This document shows, in pieces, positions 1-13,050 of a DNA stretch of 64,000 nucleotides. Position numbers and translations under genes: made by a program. This DNA is from Cantharellus purpuraceus (taxonomy: Eukaryota > Basidiomycota > Agaricomycetes > Cantharellales > Hydnaceae), in assembly GCA_025174535.1 (NCBI GenBank), contig JALBUN010000021.1, forward strand, positions 124,001 to 188,000, read 5' to 3'. The notes beneath the pieces were generated by a model, which saw nothing but the letters and a program-made list of their open reading frames with translations, was not told the DNA's origin and did not search any database. Position 1 is the stretch's first letter. Each line of letters starts with the position of its first letter.

Positions 1-949
1 GCCCCATCTACCACTCGGAGAAGTACACGGGGGATATACGACCTGCGTATTCGAGGGGTGCGTGCTCCAACCGTTTATGCAGGGGGCGGATGAGCTACAA
101 ACTGGCGCCATCATTGCGCAGCGATGGTTAGCCAAGATGCAAGGTACAATGTCTATTACAGTGTATCGGCACCGCTTTCACAGTATGGTCACTTATTACA
201 CATAGGGAAAGTCCCTCAATTGAATCCGATCCTTTTTTCAATTTCTTACGCCAAATATTGTAGCAATTGGGCAAATGCATGGGGTGCGGTGACGTCCGTT
301 ACCCATAGAGACGCGTTTTTTGAGTTGGCCCACTTTCATATCACATTAATTACCACCTCACATACATTTTCCCTGGGAATTATGATACTCTACGGGACAA
401 TAAGGGTTTTCCCTAGAAACTTTCCCTTATATGGAGAGAATCTGAGCAAAATCAAAGGTGCCAGCATCAAATCATTGTTTACAATGAGGCACTAGAGGTG
501 TGGCCAGCCGAGTGTAACAAGTTGCAGGCAGAGGGATTACAGGCTAAGGAAGCCTAAACGTCCTTTAAATCTCACTTCCAGCAGAAGGACCTAGAGATGA
601 CGACAAGAGGTCGTCGCCGTCGCCGAGCGAGGACAGAGATTGAGTTCCCACGCATGTGAAAAGTGACCGTTTTGGCCATCTAACAGTATGGTCTTGTAAC
701 CTAATTCACACCTTTAAATACTGTGAAAAGCCTTTATAACTTCCTTATAATACTTTAAATCTTTCTGTCTCTTAAGATTTTTTATTTTGAAAGCGTTGTG
801 GTGCTGGCGTGAAAGTCAAAGTTGTGTGAAAAGCCGTGCCAGCACACTGTATATTTCATCATAATAATTGGCTTTTGAATTGTATTCTTAGCTGGCCTGA
901 ATGGATCCTTGTGGGTTCGTTAACATGTAGACTGCGCTGGATGGCGCTG
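1..949. other. No confident gene; left edge
   Basis: CpG-containing sequence with no recognisable gene. The only coding-like stretch is a plus-strand piece at about 462-658, listed separately. An open frame at 124-495 has no family resemblance or codon character that I trust. Confidence 0.4.
462..658 (+). pseudogene. Unidentified coding-like remnant
   Basis: A plus-strand frame reads QHQIIVYNEALEVWPAEC, continues to a TAA at 555, and then goes on in the same frame to a basic tail (TTRGRRRRRARTEIEFPRM) ending in TGA. The arginine-rich end and the broken frame suggest the 3' end of a decayed gene or transposase. I cannot name the family, and it may be chance. Confidence 0.2.
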
Positions 950-2801
950 TTTGTTACAATCAAACCCTATGATGAGGGCGTATGTTGAACTGAGCATGTA
1001 CAACGATACGACAGCGATGATAGGCGAGAGCAATGGGTTGGGGCGATGCCCAGCAGCGGGTATGATTGTCAGCACAAGTCAACCACTACGACGCAATCTA
1101 CAGAAATATCGAGCTCAATAGTTCTGAAGCCCTCGTTTGCAATGGCTGAGCCGAGGACTTTGACGTTCTGGGTGGCAGAGACGTATATTGCGCCAGATCA
1201 CTGGACACCGGATTGACCCAGGAGTTCGGCGATGCCTGTTATCGTGATTGACTAGAATGTCAACTATCCACTGATTGCTCCTAATCCAGGAATTCTCTCC
1301 GTATTCCTCCAACCTACCAATGATGACCACATGCGCCAAACCCAAATCCAATAACGACGAGGCTTCCCAACCGAACAAAGGAGTACACCGGATGATGGCA
1401 ATACAGACACAGACCACACAGATATCTCAAGGCAGCCTGAATGACGTGTGTGAATCAAATACAAGTCAATGCGGGCAAACACCTACATCTAGATCACCAT
1501 TGCGTGATCATCTTGGGAATACTGTCAAGTGAAAGTTTGAAAATCTAGAAGTCAGGATTTGGGACTGCTTCCTGCCTGTTGTGCCGATTACAAGATATGC
1601 AGACGCACCTGTATGCAATCGAACTTTAAATAGGTATGTCACATGGTCTCGCATGGGTACAGACGTACCACGATCAGATCAAATAGTCTTGGATGCGATG
1701 CATTGATCCTGTCGCATGTCGCTGATCCCACTAGGAAGCAATTAAATATATTAAGTAAGAGCATTGCCTGAAATTGGGAGTACATCAGTGTCGTGGCTGC
1801 TAATTGCCGGTCACATCCGTTTGTATCTACGTCCACAACAAACATTGTCAATAGGCGGTGTGTTTCTGAAGCTAACGGTGGTACTGATGAAGAGAAGGAC
1901 CAAGGGGTTGACGATGGGGGAGGGGGAAAATGAGACCCTTCTTACAGCAATCACGCTTCTACACGAAAGGTGTCACCATATATGAACGGTGTATAGTCAG
2001 TTGTCAATAAAACTCATCACGGTGTCTGACTCTCAATCAATAGAAGCGTACTTCGCGTACGTCTCAACGATATGCCAGCTCACTCAGGAAGCGCATCTCA
2101 TGTTGGTGAATCGGACAGCGTCAACGTCCGCTGCGTCCGCATCATGGTGCACAACAGTCCCCGAGACTCAGCGGCCACGCGAAACGCGCTGGACCTTCTA
2201 CAAGACCCCATCGTCTCCATCCGCACGCGCGGCCGGCAGTTGCTTCAGGATCCCGTCGCTCGTAACCTGGAAACGCCCCTCCACCTGGCCAGACATGATG
2301 TTGAGCGGGTGCACAAACTCGACGCGGCGCTCATGCCGGAATTCTATCTCCTCCAATCGATCTAGGATGATGAGTCATATATATTTCTCAATGCTGGGAC
2401 GGGACCTGGCAGCTATGGCAGACAGGTATGGGAAGGTGTTGCGGGATATTGTTGAGGCGTATGAGAGTGGAGAAGGGGTCGGAGGCTCTGGAGTGGCTCG
2501 CATCGGCGTCAGTAGTGAGATGGGGATGATGAAACAGGAATTATTTGCATGAATCAGGGTTGGGGCATTGGATACGGCTGTGAGGCAATGTGGAGGAGTA
2601 TTGAGGTTGTATTCACTTGGATTGATCTTGCTTTCCCCAGGATACTGATTATTATTGTTCCAACTTCGATAACAGGGGACCATCGGTAACTTGCTCGAGT
2701 TTACGGAGCATATAGGAACTAGTAGCTTGAGGCATCAGGAAGATGTCAGACGTGAGAACAGACCAGTCATACCCAGTACCAGTGGGAACAGATCCAGTAC
2801 A
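950..2801. repeat. Array spacer module downstream of gene A
   Basis: Non-coding sequence duplicated elsewhere in the window. About 1,115-2,800 matches about 14,200-15,888, with shared stretches such as ggcagagac...gcgccagatcactgg and gttcggcgatgcctgttat. Its distal part, from about 1,640, also matches 6,400-7,570. A CpG-depleted relic of 960-1,240 lies at 33,951-34,620. Short frames are open in several directions but none is conserved in one frame across the copies, so I do not call a gene. Confidence 0.6.
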
Positions 2802-5800
2802 TTAGACATTTTGCCGGGAGGCATCCAGCAACTCGGATATTTGTTTGTATAGAACCGGGAGGACTTGTGGCCAAAAAGGGTCGTCTTGTCTGCGTTGGGT
2901 ACCATCCCATTCACGTTGTCGATCCTCTTCTACAAGTTTATGGAACACCTTGTCGACGAGCTCTATTAGACGGCTTGTTGCCTCACTCTCATCCCATCGT
3001 CTCCTTGCATATTGAACAAGCGATAGAAGAGCTGTGCGGCACTCCTTAATGGAAATATCCCATATAAGGGTTCCACATTTCCCTCCAAAGCCGCCGTTAA
3101 GATCGAACATGTAGCGCCAGGCTCGCAGAACAAGTGGCCAAATCGAATTCGCCTGCGCTGCTGCAAACAACGGGAGTTCTTCGCTCACTGCATCAATGAT
3201 TGCAAACATGTGCACCACAGGTACAGCATAATTGTCGAAGTCATCATCTACATGGGAAGACAGTGTTTTTGCGATCGCAAGACAGTTATTGAAATGGCCG
3301 TTCAGCTGAAGTTGAGGATGCCAAGTGGGTTCTTGGGCAAGCGCACAAAGTAACCTGAGGTAGGGAAGATCACGGGTCCATGAGAGATATGTAAATGGGT
3401 TTTCATCGGTGGGTGTTTGTGGAGAAAGTAGGAGGACCGCTAAAGTCAGTGCTTGTGAGAAGTGTTGTCGGAGTGATTCATCGTCTCGACCCATTGATGC
3501 CACTGTTGATCGAATGACACAAGCCGCGCACAGGGCTTTATGGCTTGTACTTTCCTTGCCCATGAAATGCGTCAACGTGTTAACGTAGCGGCGCTTCCGA
3601 TCCGGGGTGCTGGGCGACCCACGCAACCGCATCAACAAGCGAAAAGTATCACAGATTGCCCGATCATCTGTGCCTTGACACATGCGTAGATGGTAATCCA
3701 CCAGCAGGTCAAACTGCTCCTGGGTGCAGAGCCCACTTGGATTCCACGGGGTTCGAACAATGATATGAATGAGACTGGCGACGCTCTTGGACCGGACTTG
3801 ATCATCACCCAGTGTGCCTGAATCATCCACAATTAAAGAACAACAGAATTTGAGAGCCCGCGCGGATCCGCGACTATCGCTGAAAATTGTGTTATAGCAT
3901 GTAAGTAGTGGATGAATCAGCGTCTGTGCATTCTCATGCCATCTACGACCGTGAATTTCATCAAGAAGCACACCTAGCGTGCTGTCAATAACTGCTTGTT
4001 CAGTTGTTTGCATGGCTTGACTATAGAAGTGCAAATTCAACAGCTCATGCAAATGGATTGTCATAAATGTCTATCTTACCTCTTGTCAAGCCTCGCTAAG
4101 TCCCGTCGATTGACTTGAATTCCAACTAGCATGCCTGCTAGTAATACACAGTCCACTACCAGACGGCGGGGAGAGAGGGGCGACTTGGAGTCAAGGCAGA
4201 TGCCAATGAATTTAATCACAAACGTGTCAAATTCACGGCTATCTTCACCCTTGTGCAGACGGTAGGTGAACATATGTGCCATCCACATCCTGTCTGATAA
4301 AGGGAGGCGTGTCATATCCAGATGGCTGCGTGATTTATCTACCACAGAGGAAACGACCAGAAAGCCTGGATCATCTGGGACCATGTGCCAGAGAGGAGTG
4401 TAATATATACCCATAATCTGTATGCACCCGTTGGTGTAAATACGAAACGGATTGTCCAGACCTCGTTCAACGCAAAGTCGCCACATTGCTTTCAGGCATC
4501 CCACCGCGCCAGCTTGTGCGAGAGGAAGAATCTGATGGTCAGAATCAAAGCACGCATAGAACCCACTTTTCAATCGCTCCACGAGCGCACCAGTCACCTC
4601 TACCCTGGCTGGCCACTCAATCTCTGGTACCATTCCAGCTGCCGCAGTAATAATCTCTGTGTCCGTAGTTGTCTCAAGTACCCACTGGACGGCATGAGGC
4701 GGCACAATGTCTACTGACGAAAACTCGGCATCTGATCCAGGAACACTAAAATTGAACTGATTGAAAGACAACATCTGTCCTCCAGTAGCTCCTAACTGCT
4801 CCAACCCTATAGCCGCCTCTGGGTCAGCGGTCAAGAGGGGGACTTGAAACTCGGCATCTGATCCAGGAACACTAAAACTGAACTGATTGAAAGACAACAT
4901 CTGTCCTCCAGTAGCTCCTAACTGCTCCAACCCTATAGCCGCCTCTGGGTCGGCGGGGGACTGGGGGGCCTCCCTGCAGGTGGAGGGCATAGGGGTGAGA
5001 CATGTAGAAAAGCGCGCCATCCATTCGGAGATCAGGCTCTTTGCAGTGGACAAGGCATGCTTCGAGAACTTTCGAAGGCGATCGAGGATGCCTTCCCATG
5101 ATTTTGCAACCGACAACACACGCTGAAGTACCGTTGACACTGGCGTCTGGAACGGACAGTCAGGCGATTTCAACGACGACACCACTGTGAAGAAATAGAA
5201 TATAAATCCGAACGCCGTTGTCGCCATAATCACGCTTGCAACCATATGTTGTAAAGTCCAGATATTGGCCGCGAGAGCAATCCCAAAGAAGAGCAGGGAC
5301 ATCTGGAGCAGTATCGGCAGAGTGGCGATGATGGTATTGAAGTGCCATGTTGCCAGTGCATCCAGCTTCTTCTGCCTACGCTGGCAACGTTCGTGCAACG
5401 CGCCTTGTCCAAAACGCATCGTCTTGAAGTGGCCTAGCCATTGTTTTCCTAGAACTGCACCGAATGCAGCCAATAGACTGCTCGAGAGACTGGTGTACGC
5501 TAGCGTCTGGATCCATATTGTTGTAGAACTCGGTCCAGTCCAGACAGGAAGGGATGCCTGTTGGGCAGGAAACATAGAACCGTTGATTGTGTTGATTAAT
5601 ACCATTAAGAGGGAGTTGGTGGCATCGCTAGGAACCGGACTGAGACTCGATTGCATGTTGACAATAAAGGCCGAGCTGACGGCCGAGAACAGACCAGCCT
5701 GAACGACATGTTTCTCAGTCAAGGTCAATGCAAAGAATGGAGCACATACAAAGATAAGCAGCACATCTAGGTCGCCGCTGTGTCTCTCGATCAGCTCGTC

Positions 5801-6266
5801 ATCATGCTGTTTGGCCACCCGTTCATATGTAGACCAGAAACGGGAGGGGGCATCCTTTCTAGCGCGTTCAAATATATCTGATTCGTACATTGTGTCGAGG
5901 ATGTCTTGAAGAATAGTTTCGGATCTAGTCGTAAACCGTCAGCATGCAGTTAGATAAGGAATCGTGAACTCACTTTGCCGTTGGCCTGTCCGACACAATA
6001 CGCTCGGGATTATTGGCCCCAGGCTCGTGTCTTGCTGCCGTTTTCCCGATGCCAGCTTGAAGGGGATCTAGACGTTGCGATGGAGGCGGAGGGTGTGATT
6101 CGTGTTCAGTATCGATTGCATCGGAAAGGGAGGCCTCTGGCCTGGGCGCACGCCGTCAGCATCCATTTTACGTGTTAGATCAGGAGCCATGCACTCACCG
6201 AGTCGACGGTTGGTGAGACTCTGCAGCGGCAGATGTATTACTTGCTTGGACGGCGTGGTCAGACAT
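2802..6266 (-). CDS. DUF6535-domain multi-pass membrane protein, copy A (1082 aa, 5 exons)
   Basis: Member of the DUF6535 family, known from agaricomycete genomes as large membrane proteins of unknown function. My model joins 6266-6199, 6141-5974, 5924-5750, 5698-4080 and 4020-2802. All four introns (57, 49, 51 and 59 nt) are GT-AG and the sum is exactly 1083 codons. The start ATG sits in a CACC context and gives MSDHAVQASNTSAAAE. The conserved block starts near residue 83 (ILQDILDTMYESDIFER). Hydrophobic helices lie at about 131-150, 198-221, 259-283 and 289-311. The remaining 750 or so residues are soluble and helix-rich. Compared with copy C it lacks about 42 codons in exon 2, and it has a 42-codon tandem duplication in exon 4. 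The 51-nt intron 3 is in frame and stop-free, so its retention would insert 17 residues inside the first membrane helix. First of three tandem paralogues. Confidence 0.85.
4721..4972 (-). repeat. 126-bp tandem duplication inside gene A
   Basis: Two almost identical 126-bp units (4721-4846 and 4847-4972) encode two 42-residue repeats beginning DPEAAIGLEQLGATGGQ. Copies B and C have a single unit here (DPEVVGLEQL and DPEAAIGLEQLGATGEQ). The few differences between the units imply a recent, frame-preserving duplication just after the fourth membrane helix. Confidence 0.9.
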
Positions 6267-7570
6267 GGTGGAGGTAAATGTGTGTTATGAATGCACTGGT
6301 TAAAGGCCTAACTGCAGACCCCGTATTCTGCTTCTCGAGATGTCATCGCCTTTCGCTTCCGCACCTGGCGCTAGAATACTGGTTGACGTGACATCGCGTT
6401 AGTCACGCCTAAGATATAACCATTGATCTCTCTCGTTCGTGCGTGAATTGGGCAAGCATGTTGTCGATCAGCATCTAAATCCGCATATGGCATAGTATTA
6501 AATATAGACTTGGAATTGTAGAAACAATCGTATGTTTGAGTAGGAGCATTACCAACAGAGTGGGAGTACATCATAGTGTCCCGGCTGCAATTGCCGGTCA
6601 CATACGCTCGTATCTACATCCACGATAAGTGAACACTGTTACAACGGGGGTAGTGTTGATGAAGCTAACGGTAGTGTTGATGAAGAGAAGGAGGAAGGAG
6701 TTGACCATGCAGGAGGGGAAAATGAGACCCTTCTTACAGCAATCACGCGTCTACACGAAAAGCGTCACCACATTTGAACGGTGTAGAGTCAGTTGTCAGT
6801 AAGTCTCATCACGATTTCTGACTCTCAATCAATGGCAGCTCACTTCGCGTACGTCTCCGACGATATGCCAGCTCGCAGGAAGCGCCTCTCATGTTGATGA
6901 GTCGGATAGCGTCAACATCCGCTACGTCCGCATCATTGTGCACGACAGCAACCGAGACTGTGTTGCCACACGCAACGTGCTGAACCTTCGCCAAGGGTCC
7001 ATCGTCCCCATCCGCAAGCACGGCTTGCAACGGCTGCAGGAGCTCGTCGCTCGTCCACTATACCTGTGGCCCTGCAACCTGGGAACGCCCCTCCACCTGG
7101 CCAGACATGACGTCCAGCGGGTGCACAAAAACTCGACGCGGCGCTCATGCTGGCAATTCTATCCATATTCTTCCAATCAATCTGGGATGATGAGTCATAT
7201 CTTTCTTCAATGCGGGGCAGGGCATGGGGGGTGATGGTGGATAGCTATAGGAGGCATTACGGGGTATTGTTGGAGGTGGATATGTGTCGGATGGGGGTCA
7301 GAGGCACTGGAGCAGCTGGCATGGAGATCAGTAGTGAGACGGTGACGACGAAATAGATATTAGACAGATTAGGGTCGGTGAGGCGTTGGGGACCGTTGCG
7401 AGGCAATGTGGCGAGGATTGGGGGTTATATGGCACGCATTGATCTCGCTTTTTTCATGATGCTCATACAACTCGAATCACAGGTGACTGTATTTGCCTTC
7501 AGAGTACATAATGAAAGAATTGGTGGCTTGAGGAAGCACAGACTGTACCTGTGTAAGCAGATCCATGGCA
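6267..7570. repeat. Spacer between genes B and A
   Basis: Contains the promoter side of gene A (6,267-6,400) and then a spacer module matching 1,640-2,700, 11,515-12,120, 15,180-15,750 and 19,820-20,450. The last 200 bases before gene B's stop match the sequence just downstream of genes A and C. No gene called. Confidence 0.6.
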
Positions 7571-10500
7571 TTAGACAATTCTCCGGGACGCATCCAGCAA
7601 CCCAGATATTTGTGTGCATAGAACTGGGAGGACCTGTGGCCAAAAAGGGTCTTCTTGTATGCGTTGGGTACCCTCCCATTCACGTTGTCGATCCTCTTCT
7701 AAAAATTTATGGCACACCCTTTCGACGAGCTCTAGTAGACGGTTTGTTGCTTCGGTCTGGTCCCGTTGTCTCCTTGCATATGCAGCAAGCAACGGAAGAG
7801 CTGCGCGGCACTCCTCAGCAGAAATATCCCATATAGCGGTCCCGCATCTCCCTCCAAAGCCGTTGAGATCGAACATGTAATGCCAGGCTTGAAGAATAAG
7901 TGGCCACATCGAATTCGCCTGGGCTGCGGCAGGCAACGGGTGTTCTTCGCCCGCGGCATCAATGATTGCCAAAATATGCGCCACAGGTACAGCACATTCC
8001 TCATATCTGTCATCGTCCTGGGAAGACAGTGATTTTGCGAGCGCAAGGCAGTTGTTGAAATGGCCATGCTGCTGAAGTTGAGGATGCCAATTGGGTTCTT
8101 GGGAAAGGGTGCAAAGTAACTGCAAGTAGAATGTACGGTCGTACAATGAGATATAACCAAATGGGTCATCATCGGTGGGTGGACTCTCCAGGAGGAATGC
8201 TGAAGCCAATGCTTGTGAGAACTGGTCTCGGAGTGATTCATCATCACGACCCATTGAAGCCACCGTGCAGCGAATGGCACAAGCTGCATTCAGGGCGTTA
8301 TAGTACGTGCGTTCCTTGGCCATGAAACGGATCAGCGTGTCAACGTAGCGGCGCTTCCGGTCCGGGATGCTCGGCGATCCGCGCAACAACAGCCCGAACA
8401 GGGAAAAAGTGTCACTGATTACATGATCATCTGGACCTTGACACATCCATAGATGGTAATCTACCAGCAGGTCAAACTGCTCCTGGGTGCAAAGCCCACT
8501 GGTACCCGGGAGCGGGGATGGAGCAAGGACATGAATGAGACTGGCAACAGTGGTGAATCGGACTTGATCATCCCCCAGTGTGCCTGATACATCCCCGATT
8601 AAAGAACAACAGAGTTTCAGAGCCTGCTTGAATCTGTGACGATCTCTAAAATAGAGCTCATTTTTGGAAAAGTATGGAAGCAGTGTGTGTATCAGCCTCA
8701 GTGCATTCTCACGCCATCTATGACCGTGAATCTCATCAAGAAGCACAGCTGGCATGCGGTCCAAAACTGCGTCTTGAAATATACCAATAGCTTGACTGCA
8801 GAAGAACAAGTCACCAACTCATGCATGGATTATCCCAAATGTCTATGTTCTTACCTCTTGTCAAGCCTTGCCAATTCCCGTCGATTGATTGGAAGGCCAA
8901 GTAGCATGCCTGCTAGCAATAAACAGTCCACATCCAGACGGTGGGGAGAGATGGGAGACTTGGAGTCAAGGCAGATCCCAATGAATTTAATCACAAACGT
9001 GTCAAATTCTGGGTCATATTTACCCTTGTGCAGGCGGTAGGTGAACATATGTGCCATCCACATCCGGTCTGATAAGGGGAGGCGTGTCATATCCAGATGG
9101 TTGGGTGATTTATCTACCGCAGAGGAAACGACCAGAAAGCCTGGATCATCTTGGTCCATGTACCGCCGAATGGGATTACCTTCTAACTCCACACCACCGT
9201 AGTCGGAAATATCAAACGTATTACCCAAATCCTGTTCAACGTAAAGTCGCCATATTGTTTTCAGACATGCCACTGCGCCTGCTTGTGCCAGAGGAAGAAT
9301 TTGATTCTCAGGATCAAAACACGCATAGAATCCACTTCTCAATCGCTCCACGAGCACGCCAGTCACCTTCACCTTCGCGGGCCACTCAATCTCCAGCACC
9401 ATTCTGGCTGCCGCAGTGATTATGTCTGTGTCCGTAGTTGTTTCAAGTGCCCACTGGACGGCATGGGGTGGCACAACGTCTACCGGTGAAAGCTTAACAT
9501 ATAATTCCGGATAGCTAAAATAAAACTGATCGGGAGAGAATGTCTGTTCTCTGGTAGCTCTTAACTGCTCCAACCCTACAACCTCCGGGTCGGCGGTTGA
9601 GAGGGGGACTCGCCTGCAGGTGGAAAGCATATGGGAGAGATACAGGGTAAAGCGTGATATGCATTCCGAGATGAAGCTCTTTGCAGTGAAAAGGACATGC
9701 TTTGAAAATCTTCGAAGGCGACCCAGTATGCCTTCCCATGATTTTGACGTTCGAAAGGGAGCCGTGAATGTCAAGACACGCTGAAGTACTGTCGACACTG
9801 GCGTCTGGAATGGACAGTCGGGTGATTTCAATGAGGACACGACGGTGAAGAAATAGAATATGAATCCAAACGTCGTTGTCGCCATAATCACGCTTGCAAC
9901 AGTATGTTGCAACGTCCAGATATTGGCGGCAAGAGCAATTCCAAAGAAGAGCAAGGACATCTGGAGTAGGATCGGAAGAGTGGCGATGATGGTATTGAAA
10001 TGCCACGTTGCCAGTGCATCCAGCTTCTTCTGCCTACGATGGCAGCGTTCGTGCAAGGAGCCTTGTCCGAAACGCGATGTTTTGAAGTGGCCAAGCCATT
10101 GTTTCCCTAGCACTGCACCGAATGCAGCCAATAGACTGCTCGAGAGGCTTGTGTATGCCAGCGTCTGAATCCAAATAGTTGTAGAATTTGGTCCAGTCCA
10201 GACGGGAAGGGATGTCTGTTGCGCAGAAAACATAGAACTGTTGATAGTATTGATTAATATCATTAACAGGGTGTTGGTGGTGTCACTAGGAACCGGACTA
10301 AGACTCGACTGCATGTTGACGATGAAAGCCGAGCTGACGGCTGAGAATAGACCGGCCTAAATGACATGTTTGTAAAAGGTTCAGGTCAATGTGAGGAACA
10401 CATACAAAGATAAGTAGTACATCTAGGTCACCGCTGTGCCTCTCGATCAGCTTGTCATCATGCTGTTTGGCCATGCGTTCATATGTAGACCAGAAATGGG

Positions 10501-11123
10501 AAGGGGCATCTTTTCTGGTGCGCTCAAATATATCCGATTCGTACATGGTGTCAAGGATGTCTTGGAGGATAGCCTCTGATCTGGTCGCAAAGCGTCAGCA
10601 CGGAGTTAGATAAGGAATGGTGCACTCACTTGGTCGTTGGTTTGCCGGCTACTATCGGCTCGGTATGGTTGGCCCCAGGTTCCTGTATCGTCGATGTCGT
10701 TGGGACTCCAGATTCTTGAGGATCCAGATGTTGCAATGGAGGTTGTGATTCGTGTGTGGGGTCTATCATCCCTTGTAAGCTTGCTTCTGTCCTAGTGGTA
10801 GGCCATCCTTTTTCACATGTTAGATCAAGAAGTCCGCACTCATCGAGCTATCTCATTGTACTCACCGCTATATGACGTATCGGTAGTCTCATCCTGATCC
10901 TGATGAGGTGAGGGACACCCTGTGCGTCCAGTCCGATCTGGTGGCAGAGTGTGTGGTTGAAGCCTAGTGTCTGTTGCATCGTGAAGGGGGGCTGCTGGGC
11001 TGCTTGCACACCATCATCATCCATGTTTCACTTTGATCAGGAGGCATGCACTCACTGAGTGGGTAGTTGGTGAGACTGTGTAGCGGCGGATGTATAATCT
11101 GCTTGCACCGCAGGGTCCGACAT
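7571..11123 (-). CDS. DUF6535-domain multi-pass membrane protein, copy B (1086 aa, 6 exons)
   Basis: Second DUF6535 paralogue. My model joins 11123-11056, 10999-10866, 10786-10630, 10580-10406, 10356-8855 and 8795-7571, which sums to 1087 codons including the stop. The N-terminus MSDPAVQADYTSAATQSH, the conserved MYESDIFERTRKDAPSHFW block and the four membrane helices match copies A and C. The introns are 56, 79, 49, 49 and 59 nt. The 79-nt intron 2 is absent from A and C and resembles intron 1 in its core (TTGATCTAACA...AAAA.GGATG), so it probably arose by duplication. The acceptor of intron 2 was chosen as GGACAG because it alone keeps the EASLQGMIDPTHES frame that aligns with copy A. The intron inside membrane helix 1 is 49 nt and would shift the frame if retained. 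Function unknown. Confidence 0.82.
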
Positions 11124-13050
11124 GGTGGAGGGAAATGCTCCTTGAGATGTCATCGCCTCCTTCGTTCCCACACCTGACGCTAGAACACCGGTCAACGTGA
11201 CAGCATGTCAGTCACACTTAACAGCACGTGCATCGAACCCACATGTGCTGCAGTTCTAATATTGATAGTGTTTGTGGACGTATTCGGAACCGGTGAGTTG
11301 GAATCAGGGTTTTGAGTTGATGTGGTTTTTGTTATGGTTTGAAAAAGCGGTGAAATGTATGTTATAGTTGACTCTGGAAATCAGTGAAATGAATGTGGAA
11401 GCGAAGACTAATGTGCTGACTCGTCCATAATAACGTCTGATCACTCTCCGTCTCTCCGTGACCTATGTTGTAACAGTGTATATTGTTGTTATGTAACAAA
11501 ACCCATCCCGATTTCTGACTCTCACTCAAATGCAGCCTACTTTCAGATGATACACTAGCTCGCCTGGGAAGCGCATCTTGTGTTGATGAGCTGGATATCA
11601 TCAACGTCCGCTGTTTCTGTATCATGGTGCACCACAGCAACCGAGACTGAGTCGCCACACGCAACGCGCTGAACCTTCTCCAGGACCCCATCGACCCCAT
11701 CCCCACACACGGCTTGCAGCTGCTTCAGGAGCCTGTCGCTTGTCCACCATGTCTGTGGCCCCGCAACTTGGAAATGCCCTTTCACTGGGTCAGACATGGC
11801 ATTCAGCAGATGCACACAACTGGATACAGCGCTCATGCCAGGAATTCTCACATATTCCTCCAAACGATCTAGGATGATGAGTCGTATAGTTATTACAATT
11901 TGGCTATAGTCAATAGCTTGGAGAAAGTATTGTGGGGTGTTGAGGTGTATTTGAACAAGACGGAGGGTGGAAGGTCCGGAGTGGCTGGCCTTGGCAGTGG
12001 TTGTGGAACGGCGATAACGAAACAGATATTAGTTGCGCGGATCAGAGTTGGTGAGGCATTAAATATACTTGTGAGGCAATGGGTGGAGTATTGGGTTATA
12101 TGGCATGTATCCACTTGCATTGATCTTTGCTTTTGTCATGGTGCCGACATTGATTCTACAGCATTTCCAATAGACATGCTAGTCCCACCCCTTCTAACCA
12201 TACTCAGGTCCTCACTCTCTCCCACAGCACTCACAACATCGGTGCTTTGCTTCTCGCCCAATGTATAGCAGCTAATGCATGAGCCCTACATGTGTACATG
12301 TCGAGGTTGGTGTCAAGTTGATTCAACTTGAAAGTGTCACCGCCAAATATGCGCTCACCAAACCCAAAGTCAATAACTCTGAGACCTCTTGGCCTGTGGC
12401 TGCTTCGGACCTCATGGATTTCAATCCCACGATGAAGAGGGCGAAAGCGGCGTCTACCTCAGACAATGTTGCAATTTCTCTTGCAGCTTTTGCACATGCA
12501 CATTGCGAGATTGCATGATGCTCGAGTGATGCCTATGGTCATTCTGAGCGCCATGCTAAAGGTCAGAGAGAATCTCAGATGAAAGGTGTAGAAATGTGCC
12601 AAGACTCAATTCCTGCAGTATTGCTCAGGCAAGTGGGGGTTGGGTCAGTATATGTAACTGCTACGAACAAGGATGGTGTGGTGAGTGATGGTGAGGGAAG
12701 CGTTAGAGTCGGAGCAGTACAAGAAACAAGCAATCTAACACTACATCTGTGGAATGATGATCTAAATGAATATATAAGCGATATGTATGCTGAAGTGAAT
12801 GACGCAACACCCACAGGTGAATTGGAAGGCGCAAGTGATTCTGGCAATAATCCAGTCGTTTCTCGAATGCAGTGGTGACTGCAGGTCCTTCACAGGATCT
12901 TCAATACTCTCTAGGATCATAGTAAAGCTGACACCTTCGTATGGCCTGACCAGTGTGTGTACTGTACGGAAAAGATGATTCAAACAGCAATTACCCTTTA
13001 CTCTCGGTTCCCGGAAGGTAACTAAGTTGTAACAGCATGCATTCGATTGT
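11124..13050. repeat. Upstream region of gene B, duplicated upstream of gene C
   Basis: About 11,124-12,600 is colinear with about 19,360-21,010, so genes B and C were duplicated together with about 1.5 kb of upstream DNA. It includes a stretch open on the plus strand in both copies (11,900-12,268 and 20,212-20,592, both ending ...SVLCFSPNV). Those frames diverge by indels elsewhere and match no family I know. I leave it as duplicated non-coding sequence or a possible dead gene. Confidence 0.5.

Noticed and set aside
124..495. 123-codon plus-strand open frame at the left edge
   Set aside because: No family resemblance, no intron or promoter context, and no second copy in the duplicated array.
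5160..5702. Overlapping frames on both strands within the DUF6535 genes
   Set aside because: Shadows of the conserved membrane-domain exon; they recur at the same offset in A, B and C because the gene is duplicated.
12320..12480. Minus-strand reading VIDFGFGER suggesting a kinase DFG motif in the spacer
   Set aside because: The motif stands alone, the frame breaks on both sides, and the other spacer copies do not keep it.
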